Assembly: GCA_964351025.1 (NCBI GenBank) | Contig: CAYGLV010000049.1 | Span: 1 to 18,786, forward strand | Direction: 5' to 3' | DNA from: CAYGLV01 sp964351025 | GTDB lineage: Bacteria; Actinomycetota; Thermoleophilia; Gaiellales; Gaiellaceae | Length of the DNA: 18,786 nucleotides | Shown here: one piece after another, positions 7,181 to 14,107 of the stretch | How the letters are laid out: the number at the start of each line of letters is the position of its first letter | Position numbering within the stretch: the first letter of the stretch is position 1 | Program-made: the position numbers and the translations under genes | Notes under the pieces: model-generated | Seen by the model: the letters and a program-made list of their open reading frames with translations, nothing else | What the model was told of the DNA's origin: nothing | The model's database searches: none

Positions 7181-7938
7181 CGCGACGTCTCCGTCGTCAA
7201 CGCTGCGACCGCGCCACGCCCGGTCGCAGGAAACCGCTCCAGGTATGCGGTCGTCTCCTCGAGTGAGACGACGTCTCCATACTTCGCGTTGATATCGAAG
7301 AGGTTCGCGTAGTGAGGCCCCTCAGCGCGGTCGGAGACGCACTCGCGAGGAACGATGATCCGGTAGCCGTGTGAGACCCCGTCGATCGCGGCAGCGCGAA
7401 TGCACCCAGACGTCGAGCAGCCGGTGAGGATGACTGTGTCGACCCCCTCGGTCACGAGGAACGAGGCCAGATGCGTCTCGAAGAAAGCCGAGGAGTACTT
7501 CTTCGTGATGACGGGCTCGCCGTCCCTCGGCGCGAGACGCGGATCGATCTCGACGCCGCGGTCGCCGAGCTTGAGCTCCAGGAGAGCCGGGATCTTCTTG
7601 CCGAACATGCCCGCGTCGCGTCCATCCGCCTCGTACGCCGTGGTGAAGAAGAAGACAGGGGTTCCCCGCTCCCGCGCGACCTCGAGCAGCTTCTCGATGG
7701 CCTCGACCGTCGGCGTCTGATCGGAGCCCACCTTGTATGCCGGGTCGTTGAACGCGATCGCCATGTCGATGACGAGGACAGCCGGCCGCTCTCCGAAGCC
7801 GACGCGGCCGCCGAGACCGCGATCGGAGTAGAGCTCCGCGGTCTTGGCGCCCCAACGCTCGCCGATCTCCTGCTGCCCTGGGTCGAAGTCCTTCCCGAGG
7901 TCCTCCATGCGGTGCTTCAGGTCGTCCTGCGTCGCCAT
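7177..7938 (-). CDS. Isochorismatase-family amidohydrolase (N-carbamoylsarcosine amidase-like)
   Basis: The 253-residue product has the cysteine-hydrolase triad of the family: D58 (AVLVIDMAIAF), K146 (VITKKYSSAFF) and C179 in GCSTSGCIRAAAIDG, together with the non-Pro cis-peptide region before it. The closest patterns I recognise are N-carbamoylsarcosine amidohydrolase and maleamate amidohydrolase, which release ammonia from a carbamoyl or amide group. It has about 45 extra N-terminal residues before the core (up to GGRVGFGERPAVL), as those amidohydrolases do. AGGAGGG lies just before the ATG at 7936-7938, 12 nt after the CoA transferase stop. Located in an operon with a CoA transferase and lyase, it probably removes nitrogen from an intermediate before CoA activation. 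Confidence 0.88.
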   Translation of the reverse strand: MATQDDLKHRMEDLGKDFDPGQQEIGERWGAKTAELYSDRGLGGRVGFGERPAVLVIDMAIAFNDPAYKVGSDQTPTVEAIEKLLEVARERGTPVFFFTTAYEADGRDAGMFGKKIPALLELKLGDRGVEIDPRLAPRDGEPVITKKYSSAFFETHLASFLVTEGVDTVILTGCSTSGCIRAAAIDGVSHGYRIIVPRECVSDRAEGPHYANLFDINAKYGDVVSLEETTAYLERFPATGRGAVAALTTETSR

Positions 7939-7950
7939 GTGGCCCTCCTC

Positions 7951-9159
7951 TTAGATGACGCCGAGCCTTTCGAGCTCGGCGAGCTCGTCCTCAGAGACGC
8001 CAAGCTCCCCGATGAAGACGTCACGATTGTGCTCCCCGAGCTCTGCGCCCGGATGCTTGATGCGACCGGGTGTGAGCGTCAGCCGCGGGATGACGTTCTG
8101 CATCCTGATCGGCCCGAGCTTGGGATGCTGGACGGTAGTGATCGTCTCGCGGGCAGCGTACTGGGGATCACGGAAGATGTCCTCGATCGAGTAGATCGGA
8201 GCGATCGCGCCCTCGTGCTCGGCGAAGGTCGCAAGCACCTCCTCGGTCGTGTGCCTGCCGATCCAGTCCTGGATCACCTCGTCGAGCTCGTCCACGTGTT
8301 CGAGGCGCCCGGTGTGATCCTTGAACCAGGGCTGCTCGATCAGATCCTCGCGGCCGACGATTCGCATCACCCGCTCGGCTATCGACTGGGCACTGCCGGA
8401 CAGCCCGAGCCAACGACCATCCTTGGCACGGTAGGCGTTTCTCGGCGCCGTGAAGGGCGCCCGGTTGCCGGTCCGCGACTGGACGATGCCAAGCTGGTCG
8501 TAGACGAGCGCCTGGGGACCGAGGACCCAGAACATCGGCTCGAAGATCGACAGATCGATCACCTGGCCGCGGTTCTCACCGCTCTGCTCACGCCACCAGA
8601 GGGCAGTCATCGTCGCGAAGGCACCGGAGAGTGCGGCGATCGAATCCGCGAGGGCGAACGGCGGCAAGGTGGGAGGCCCGTCCGGCCAGCCGTTGATGTG
8701 GGCGTAGCCGGAGATGGACTCGGCGAGCGTCCCGAACCCCGGCAGCCCGCTGTACGGGCCCGTCTGCCCAAAGCCCGTCGTGCGCACGATCACGAGCCCC
8801 GGGTTGAGCTCATGGAGGACGTCCGGGCCAAGGTTCCAGCGCTCGAGCGTCCCTGGGCGGAAGTTCTCGATGTAGACGTCGGCATCTCGCAGGAGCTCCT
8901 TCATCAGCTCCTGCCCCCGCGTCTCCGAGAGCTTCAGCGTCACACAGCGCTTGTTCCGTGAGACGAGAGCCCACCAGAGTGAGACGCCGTCCTTGTGCCA
9001 GCCGAGCGTGCGCAGGCTGTCGCCGCTCGGATGCTCGACCTTGATGACGTCCGCACCGTAATCGCCGAGCAGACACGCGCTCATGGGACCCGCGAACAGG
9101 GTGGCGGAGTCGACGACCTTGATGCCCTCGAGCGGGAGGGGAGTGACGTGCTGGCTCAT
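7951..9159 (-). CDS. CaiB/BaiF family (class III) CoA transferase
   Basis: The 402-residue product moves CoA between carboxylic acids through an aspartyl-CoA anhydride. Visible family features are LEGIKVVDSATLFAGPMSACLLGDYGADVIKVE at the N-terminus, RNKRCVTLKL, DVYIENFRPGTLERW (93-108), the TGFGQTGPYSGLPGFG block (128-143) and D172 in FALADSIAALSG, which aligns with the catalytic Asp169 of E. coli CaiB. The C-terminal GRIKHPGAELGEHNRDV closing motif is also present. Length is normal. The start overlaps the lyase stop as ATGA at 9156-9159. A CoA transferase directly coupled to an HpcH-type lyase suggests activation of a hydroxy acid such as malate or citramalate, then cleavage; the true acid is unknown. 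Confidence 0.93.
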   Translation of the reverse strand: MSQHVTPLPLEGIKVVDSATLFAGPMSACLLGDYGADVIKVEHPSGDSLRTLGWHKDGVSLWWALVSRNKRCVTLKLSETRGQELMKELLRDADVYIENFRPGTLERWNLGPDVLHELNPGLVIVRTTGFGQTGPYSGLPGFGTLAESISGYAHINGWPDGPPTLPPFALADSIAALSGAFATMTALWWREQSGENRGQVIDLSIFEPMFWVLGPQALVYDQLGIVQSRTGNRAPFTAPRNAYRAKDGRWLGLSGSAQSIAERVMRIVGREDLIEQPWFKDHTGRLEHVDELDEVIQDWIGRHTTEEVLATFAEHEGAIAPIYSIEDIFRDPQYAARETITTVQHPKLGPIRMQNVIPRLTLTPGRIKHPGAELGEHNRDVFIGELGVSEDELAELERLGVI

Positions 9160-10064
9160 CGGGCATCCGCTCTTGTCGATGCGAGCGCGTCGTACAGCTT
9201 CAGCTTCTGGCGTGCCCGCTCGTAGATCGGATAGTCAACGAAAACCCCCTCGACCTGGATCGAGGCCGATCCGTCCGCCTCGGCAAGCTCGAACGCCTCA
9301 ATGAGACGGCGCGCCCGCGCCGCCTCTTCCGGCGCGAGGTCGGAGTACGCGCGGTGGGTCGGCTCGACGTGCGGTGGGTAGACGATGATCCGCCCCTGGA
9401 ACCCGAGCTGCCGCGACCGGAGAGAATCGGCGACGAGCCCCTCGTGGTTCTGAAGGTCGAGGTACGGCCCGTCGAGCGCGGGCCTGAAGCCTGCGGCGCG
9501 CGCGGCGACCACGACGCGCGACCGCGCGTAGAGCAGCTCCGTCGCGTCGGTAGTGAGGTCGACTCGGATGTCCGTCGAGAAGTCGCCGAGACCGAAGATC
9601 AGGGTGACCAGACGGGTAGGAGCGGCGGCGGCGATCTCCTCGCAGCGAACGAGACCCTTGGCGGTCTCGATGAGCGCGAAGAGACGGATCGTGCCGACCT
9701 CGATTCCGCGATCCCGCTCGAGATCCGCCAGGAACGCATCGACGCGCGGAAGGGTCCCTGGCTCCTCGACCTTCGGGACCATCACACAGTCGAGCTCGGC
9801 GCAGACGACCGCGTCGAGGTCGTCCTCGAGGCGCCCCGTGGTTTCGCCGTTCACGCGCACGCAGACGACGACGTCGGCGCCGTAACGAGGGAGCGCCGCG
9901 CGCACGGCGCCCCGTGCGGTCGCCTTCTCGGCGTCCGCGACAGCGTCCTCGAGATCGAGGACGACGACGTCTGAACCGAAGGTCCCGACCTTCTCCAGCT
10001 TTCGCTCGTGGTTCCCCGGCGCGAACAGCAGCGCGCGGAGTGGACACGCCTCCCAATCAATCAC
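9156..10064 (-). CDS. HpcH/HpaI (CitE-like) acyl-CoA lyase
   Basis: From a GTG at 10062-10064 the product has 302 residues and the aldolase-type TIM barrel of citrate-lyase beta subunits and malyl-CoA lyases. Motifs: RALLFAPGNHERKLEK (10-25), VVVLDLEDAVADAEK (33-47), R70-V-N, VMVPKVE, LIETAKG with E133, GLGDFSTD with D161 (Mg ligands), and ALDGPYLDLQNHEGL (196-210). The GTG is chosen because a GGAGGTG at 10071-10077 stands six bases upstream and the next residues start the conserved core; the longer ATG at 10128-10130 would lie in the AT-rich promoter region. The usual IHP-x-Q motif near the C-terminus reads VYPPHVE, a deviation. It would cleave a 3-hydroxyacyl-CoA such as malyl- or citramalyl-CoA to acetyl-CoA and an oxoacid. 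It is the first gene of the minus arm. Confidence 0.88.
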   Translation of the reverse strand: MIDWEACPLRALLFAPGNHERKLEKVGTFGSDVVVLDLEDAVADAEKATARGAVRAALPRYGADVVVCVRVNGETTGRLEDDLDAVVCAELDCVMVPKVEEPGTLPRVDAFLADLERDRGIEVGTIRLFALIETAKGLVRCEEIAAAAPTRLVTLIFGLGDFSTDIRVDLTTDATELLYARSRVVVAARAAGFRPALDGPYLDLQNHEGLVADSLRSRQLGFQGRIIVYPPHVEPTHRAYSDLAPEEAARARRLIEAFELAEADGSASIQVEGVFVDYPIYERARQKLKLYDALASTRADAR

Positions 10065-10189
10065 GCCTGTCACCTCCCACGTTTGTTGGAGACTTGACCT
10101 CGGAGCCGCGGCGTCGTTGAATCCCCACAATCATATTTTATTTTGATTGCGTAGACGTAGATGAACGACCACTACCCTGACGGCCGGCC
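10065..10189. promoter_or_regulatory. Divergent promoter region with palindromic candidate operator
   Basis: This 125-nt gap separates the lyase operon (minus) and the gntR operon (plus) and is much richer in A and T than its surroundings. A palindrome at 10128-10149 has arms CAATCA and TGATTG around a ten-base AT-only spacer. A weak promoter for gntR may be TTGAAT (10117-10122) and TATTTT (10139-10144) with a 16-base spacer, so the palindrome would overlap the -10 element. On the minus strand TAAAAT lies inside the same palindrome. FCD-type GntR regulators usually bind palindromes in such divergent gaps (family knowledge); binding here is an inference. Confidence 0.5.
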
Positions 10190-10852
10190 GTGACGACCCT
10201 CCCTCGTCATACGACAAAGACCGAGCTCGCGCTCCAGACCCTGCGCGAGCGGATTAGCGGGGGACAGCTTCGGCCCGGGGAACGCCTGCGCCTCGACGTC
10301 CTGAAGGAGCAGCTCGGGATGAGCCCAACTCCGATCCGCGAGGCGCTCCGCCTGCTCCAGGCCGACGGTCTCGTCGAGTACCGGCCGCACCAGGGGATGC
10401 TCGTCGCGGACATCTCCGTTCACGACGTCGCGAAGATCTACCTACTCCGCAGCGTGCTCGAGCCGCTCGCGGTGGAGCTCGCCGTGCCGTCTCTCGAGGA
10501 GCAGCATCTCGAGAAACTGGAGCGCCTCCACGAGGCGCTCTGCGACGCGATCCACTCGGGCGGCGGCACCGCCATCTCCGGCAGCAACGCCGAGTGGCAC
10601 TCGGAGGTCTACGCACGCTGCGGATCGGGTGACCTGAAGGACTTCATTCGTCAGTTGTGGGCGCGGTTTCCGTGGCGAACGATGTGGGTCCTCCCCGGAC
10701 GGATCGAGCGCTCGCTCGAGGAGCACCGCGCGGTCATGGCGGCGATTCGCGCCGGAAACGCGAAGCAGGCCGCCGATTGCATGCGCACGCACATTCTCAG
10801 CGGCGAGGAGTCGCTGCTCGAGCGCATGGCCGAGCAGGACGCGGGGTCTTAG
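10190..10852 (+). CDS. GntR-family transcriptional regulator, FadR/FCD subfamily
   Basis: The 220-residue product has a winged helix-turn-helix at about 11-75 (LQTLRERISGGQLRPGERLR, LGMSPTPIREALRLLQADGL, VEYRPHQGMLVADIS) followed by an all-helical FCD effector domain. Putative metal ligands of that domain are N133 and H137 (NAEWH), H179 (EEHR) and H201 (RTHI), a normal set with Asn in place of Asp. Such proteins sense organic acids or acyl derivatives and usually repress nearby catabolic genes. The start is a GTG at 10190-10192 with no strong ribosome binding site, so it may be poorly translated, as suits a repressor. It is the first gene of the plus arm, with amidase seven bases downstream. 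Confidence 0.93.
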   Translation: MTTLPRHTTKTELALQTLRERISGGQLRPGERLRLDVLKEQLGMSPTPIREALRLLQADGLVEYRPHQGMLVADISVHDVAKIYLLRSVLEPLAVELAVPSLEEQHLEKLERLHEALCDAIHSGGGTAISGSNAEWHSEVYARCGSGDLKDFIRQLWARFPWRTMWVLPGRIERSLEEHRAVMAAIRAGNAKQAADCMRTHILSGEESLLERMAEQDAGS

Positions 10853-10859
10853 GGTCGCC

Positions 10860-12293
10860 GTGACCGATCCGGCGGATGCCTTGTTGTCGCGAGAGGACGT
10901 CGTGGGCCGGATTCGCCGAGGCGAGACCTCGTCGCTCGCGCTGACCGAGCGGTATCTCGCCCGGATCGAGGGCGAGGGCGGACCGGTCCGTGCGTTCGTC
11001 ACGGTCACGGCCGATCTCGCACTCGCCCAGGCGAGCGCCGCCGACGACGCGCTCGCCCACGCCGAGCGGCTCGGCGCGCTTCACGGACTTCCGATCGCCA
11101 TCAAGGACAACATCGATCTGGCCGGAGCCAGAACGACGATGGGCTCGCGCTTCTTCGCGGACAACGTTCCGGCTCGCGACGCCGAGACCGTGCACCGGCT
11201 GAAAGAGGCGGGCGCGGTGATCCTCGGGAAGACCGCCATGCATGAGTTCGCCTACGGCGGAACGACGCAGAACCCGCACTTCGGGGCCTGCCGCAACCCG
11301 TGGGATCTCGAGCGAATCCCCGGAGGGTCGAGCGGGGGCTCCGGCGCGGCGCTCGCCGCTGACCTGTGCGCAGCGGCCCTCGGCACAGATACGGGAGGCT
11401 CGGTGAGGATTCCGGCAGCGCTGAACGGCGTCAGTGCGCTCCGACCTACAACGGGCCGGATCAGCAATACCGGCGTCTTCCCGATCACGTGGACATTCGA
11501 CACGGTCGGGCCCATGGCGCACTGCGTCGCGGACGTGGCGGCGCTCTACGCCACCTTGGCAGGCTACGACCCGGCTGACCCGCTCTCGCGTGACGTCGCA
11601 GAAGACGCCTCTCTCGCCGACCTCGAGGCGGGGGTCAAAGGGCTCCGGGTCGGCCTCCCCGAGCGGTTCTACCTCGAGGATGTCGATAACGATGTCGCGG
11701 CGTGCGTGCGCGCCGCCGCCGACGTCCTCGCGACGCTGGGAGCGGAGATCGTCCCGGTGGACATCCCGGGAGCCGAAGACGCGATGGAGATCGCCACCCG
11801 AATCATCCGGGCGGAGGCGCTCGCGATCCATCGTCGGCGTCTGGCGGAGCAAGCGGATGTCTTCGGAGACGACGTTCGGCGCCGGCTCGCCCTCGGGCAC
11901 GAGATCAGCGGGGCGGACTACGCGGCCCTCCGCCAGGGCGCGCGTGTGTGGCGGCGGACGGTCGAGGATGTTTTCTCGCGCATCGACCTCGTGCTGACCC
12001 CGGCAACCGGAACCGTCGCTCCGCTCGCCGAGGACGCCGAGACGCTCGAGACCACGAGGCGGCTGACACGTCTGACTTACGGCTGGAGCCTCGCCGCGGT
12101 GCCCGCCCTCGCCATTCCCTGCGGAGCGTCTGCTCGCGGCCTCCCGGTCGGCATGCAGCTCGCCGCGGCGCCGTGGCGCGAAGCAACACTGTTCCGAGCC
12201 GGGCACGCCTACCAGCGCGAGACGGAGTGGCACCTGCGACGGCCGGCGGCGATTGGCATACCCCACGACCCCACGAGAAGGAGCACAGGATGA
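10860..12293 (+). CDS. Amidase-signature family hydrolase
   Basis: The 477-residue product carries the Ser-cisSer-Lys triad of the amidase signature family: K82 (PIAIKDNID), S157 in PGGSSGGSGAA and nucleophile S181 in GTDTGGSVRIPA. The 24-residue spacing between the two serines equals that in fatty acid amide hydrolase and malonamidase. It hydrolyses a C-N amide bond and releases ammonia or an amine; the family is broad (GatA, AtzF, half-amidases) and the substrate cannot be read. No GatB or GatC gene adjoins it, so a catabolic role is more likely than tRNA amidotransfer. It starts at GTG 10860-10862 just after gntR, and its stop overlaps the next start as ATGA (12290-12293). Confidence 0.93.
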   Translation: MTDPADALLSREDVVGRIRRGETSSLALTERYLARIEGEGGPVRAFVTVTADLALAQASAADDALAHAERLGALHGLPIAIKDNIDLAGARTTMGSRFFADNVPARDAETVHRLKEAGAVILGKTAMHEFAYGGTTQNPHFGACRNPWDLERIPGGSSGGSGAALAADLCAAALGTDTGGSVRIPAALNGVSALRPTTGRISNTGVFPITWTFDTVGPMAHCVADVAALYATLAGYDPADPLSRDVAEDASLADLEAGVKGLRVGLPERFYLEDVDNDVAACVRAAADVLATLGAEIVPVDIPGAEDAMEIATRIIRAEALAIHRRRLAEQADVFGDDVRRRLALGHEISGADYAALRQGARVWRRTVEDVFSRIDLVLTPATGTVAPLAEDAETLETTRRLTRLTYGWSLAAVPALAIPCGASARGLPVGMQLAAAPWREATLFRAGHAYQRETEWHLRRPAAIGIPHDPTRRSTG

Positions 12294-13222
12294 AGCTTGT
12301 CGATCAGGACATTCCCGGGCCGAAGCGCGACTACGTCGGCTATGGACGCCGGCCACCGCGGGTGGTCTGGCCCAACGAGGCCAAGGTCGCCGTCAACATC
12401 GTCGTGAACTACGAAGAGGGATCGGAGTACTCGATGGCGGCCGGAGACGGGCGCAACGAGGGGCTGGCCGAGATCAACTACACGATGGACCCACAGTACC
12501 GTGACCTCTGCGCCGAGTCCGTGTACGAGTACGGCAGCCGCGCCGGCATCTGGCGGCTGATGCGCCTCTTCGACGAATACGACGTGAAGAGCACGTTCTT
12601 CGCGTGCGCCGTCGCGCTCGAACGAAATCCAGAGGTCGCACAGTGGCTGCGAGAGTCGGGCCACGAGCCCTGCTCGCACGGCTGGCGCTGGGAGGAGCAC
12701 TGGCTCCTCGATCGGGAGACCGAGCGCCAGCACATCCGGTGGGCAATCGACTCGATCGAGAAGAGCTGCGGCGAGCGGCCTCTCGGCTGGTACTGCCGTT
12801 ACGGTGCGAGCGTCAATACACGCGAGCTCGTCGTCGAGGAGGGCGGCTTCGTCTACGACGCCGACGCGTACAACGACGACCTGCCGTACTTCGTCGAGGT
12901 GAAGGGCAACCGCCACCTCGTCGTCCCATACAGCTTGACGTACAACGACGGGCGCTACGTGCTGCCCCAGGGATACGCGAGCCCAACCGACTTCTTCGAC
13001 CACTGCAAGCGCGCGCTCGACGAGCTTCGGCGCGAGGGCGCCGCCGGCTATCCGAAGATGATGTCGATCGGTCTGCACCCGCGGTGGGCTGGGCAAGCGG
13101 CGAGGACCTCGGGCCTGCGCGAGTTCATCGAGCACGCGCTCGCTCCGGGCGACGTCTGGTTCGCTCGGAGAATCGACATAGCCCGTTGGTGGCTTGAGCA
13201 CCACGAGGAGTTCGAGCGCTGA
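12290..13222 (+). CDS. PuuE-like polysaccharide-deacetylase-fold cyclic amidase (allantoinase-like)
   Basis: The 310-residue product closely follows the pattern of PuuE, the metal-independent allantoinase of Pseudomonas: YVGYGRRPPRVVWPNEAKV at the N-terminus, VNYEEGSE (39-46), VYEYGSRAGIWRLMRLF (78-94), GHEPCSHGWRW (124-134), ERPLGWY (162-168), EEGGFVYDADAYNDDLPY (183-200) and MSIGLHPRWAGQAAR (258-272). Such enzymes open cyclic amides; allantoin, hydantoins and cyclic imides are candidate substrates. Which one cannot be said: no other uric-acid gene is present. The ATG at 12290-12292 has AAGGAG about seven bases upstream and overlaps the amidase stop; the longer open frame upstream lies within the amidase gene and is dismissed. 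A perfect hairpin follows 113 nt later. Confidence 0.85.
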   Translation: MKLVDQDIPGPKRDYVGYGRRPPRVVWPNEAKVAVNIVVNYEEGSEYSMAAGDGRNEGLAEINYTMDPQYRDLCAESVYEYGSRAGIWRLMRLFDEYDVKSTFFACAVALERNPEVAQWLRESGHEPCSHGWRWEEHWLLDRETERQHIRWAIDSIEKSCGERPLGWYCRYGASVNTRELVVEEGGFVYDADAYNDDLPYFVEVKGNRHLVVPYSLTYNDGRYVLPQGYASPTDFFDHCKRALDELRREGAAGYPKMMSIGLHPRWAGQAARTSGLREFIEHALAPGDVWFARRIDIARWWLEHHEEFER

Positions 13223-13393
13223 TAGGTCTCGAGGAACCGTCTTGAGACGAGCCTCCTCGTTGGGACGGGTCCCTCTGGAACTAGATTGCCGTGCCTAAAC
13301 ACCTGCCGAGCGGCCCGTCGGCGGCGGCCCATGATGCGATTTCCCCGGGCGCGTATGGCGCGCCCGGGGAAATCGCTCTCCAGGTGGCGGCCT
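13223..13393. other. Convergent intergenic gap
   Basis: The 171 nt between the 3' ends of the PuuE-like gene and livF contain no plausible reading frame. The only clear structure is the hairpin at 13336-13376. A weaker possible stem (CGAGGA and TCCTCG near 13230-13260) is short and has a long loop. Confidence 0.6.
13336..13376. terminator. 18-bp perfect hairpin, probable bidirectional terminator
   Basis: Arms of 18 bases at 13336-13353 and 13359-13376 are exact reverse complements (GCGATTTCCCCGGGCGCG and its complement) around a five-base loop, TATGG. Because of the AAA/TTT blocks in the arms, a transcript from either side has a short U-rich part inside the stem, but there is no long U tail after it. 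Its place between two converging operons supports termination in both directions. Confidence 0.8.
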
Positions 13394-14107
13394 CTAGATC
13401 GCGAGGTATGACCTGAGCACGTCGGGGCGCCGCGCCTCGGCTGCAGCTCCCTCCCAGACGACCTGGCCCTTCTCCATGAAGTAGACGCGCTCGGCCAGCT
13501 CGAGCGCGAAGCGGTGGTTCTGCTCGGTCACGAGGATCCCGACACCGCGCGATTTCATCTCGCGGAGCCGCGCCGCCAGCTCCGTCAGGATGATCGGTGC
13601 GAGGCCCTCGCTCGGCTCGTCGAGCATCAACACCCGCGGCTGGGAGAGCATCGCCCGACCGATGGCCAGCATCTGCCGCTCGCCACCGGACAGCGTGCCT
13701 GCGCTCGCGGCGCGCAGGCTGTGCAGGACGGGGAATATCCGGTAGACGTCGTCGCTTGTTGCAACCGCACCGGCCGCGGACCCGCGACGCGCGATCTCGA
13801 GGTTGTCCGCGACGGTGAGGTTCGCGAAGGAGCGAGCGCCCGACGGCACGAGCGCGAGGCCCTTCCGTACACGCCTGTACGACGGCAGCTCAGCGATGCT
13901 CTCGCCTCCGAGGCGTAGAGCAGTCGAGCGGTTCGCGACCACGCCGGCAATTGCGAGCAGCGTGCTCGTCTTGCCCGCGCCGTTGCGACCGAGCAGAGCG
14001 ACTACCTCGCCCGCATCGACGCGCAGGTCGACGTCGAAGGCGACCTGACTCTTCCCGTAGAACGCGGAGAGGCCCGAGACGTCCAGGAGCGGACCGCCGC
14101 TGCTCAC
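13394..14107 (-). CDS. livF: Branched-chain amino acid type ABC transporter, ATP-binding protein LivF
   Basis: The 237-residue product is one of the two cytoplasmic ATPases of a LIV-type importer. It shows Walker A GRNGAGKTS (39-47), the signature LSGGERQML, Walker B VLMLDEPSEGLAP and the switch region VTEQNH; the LSAFYGKSQVAFDV start and the EGLAP after Walker B are characteristic of LivF. The start is GTG at 14105-14107, which overlaps the livMG stop as GTGA. It is the last gene of the operon and ends just before the convergent hairpin terminator. LIV-type systems also carry urea, amides and aromatic acids, so the substrate may not be an amino acid. Confidence 0.92.
   Translation of the reverse strand: MSSGGPLLDVSGLSAFYGKSQVAFDVDLRVDAGEVVALLGRNGAGKTSTLLAIAGVVANRSTALRLGGESIAELPSYRRVRKGLALVPSGARSFANLTVADNLEIARRGSAAGAVATSDDVYRIFPVLHSLRAASAGTLSGGERQMLAIGRAMLSQPRVLMLDEPSEGLAPIILTELAARLREMKSRGVGILVTEQNHRFALELAERVYFMEKGQVVWEGAAAEARRPDVLRSYLAI

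Noticed and set aside
11702..12289. N-terminal extension of the PuuE-like gene in the long open frame
   Set aside because: The extension overlaps the amidase gene, is Arg/Pro-rich without family similarity, and the ATG at 12290 has a good ribosome binding site and begins the conserved sequence.
10797..12356. 519-codon frame on the minus strand across the amidase gene
   Set aside because: It is antisense to a gene with an intact catalytic triad and has no recognisable domain; a GC-rich shadow frame.
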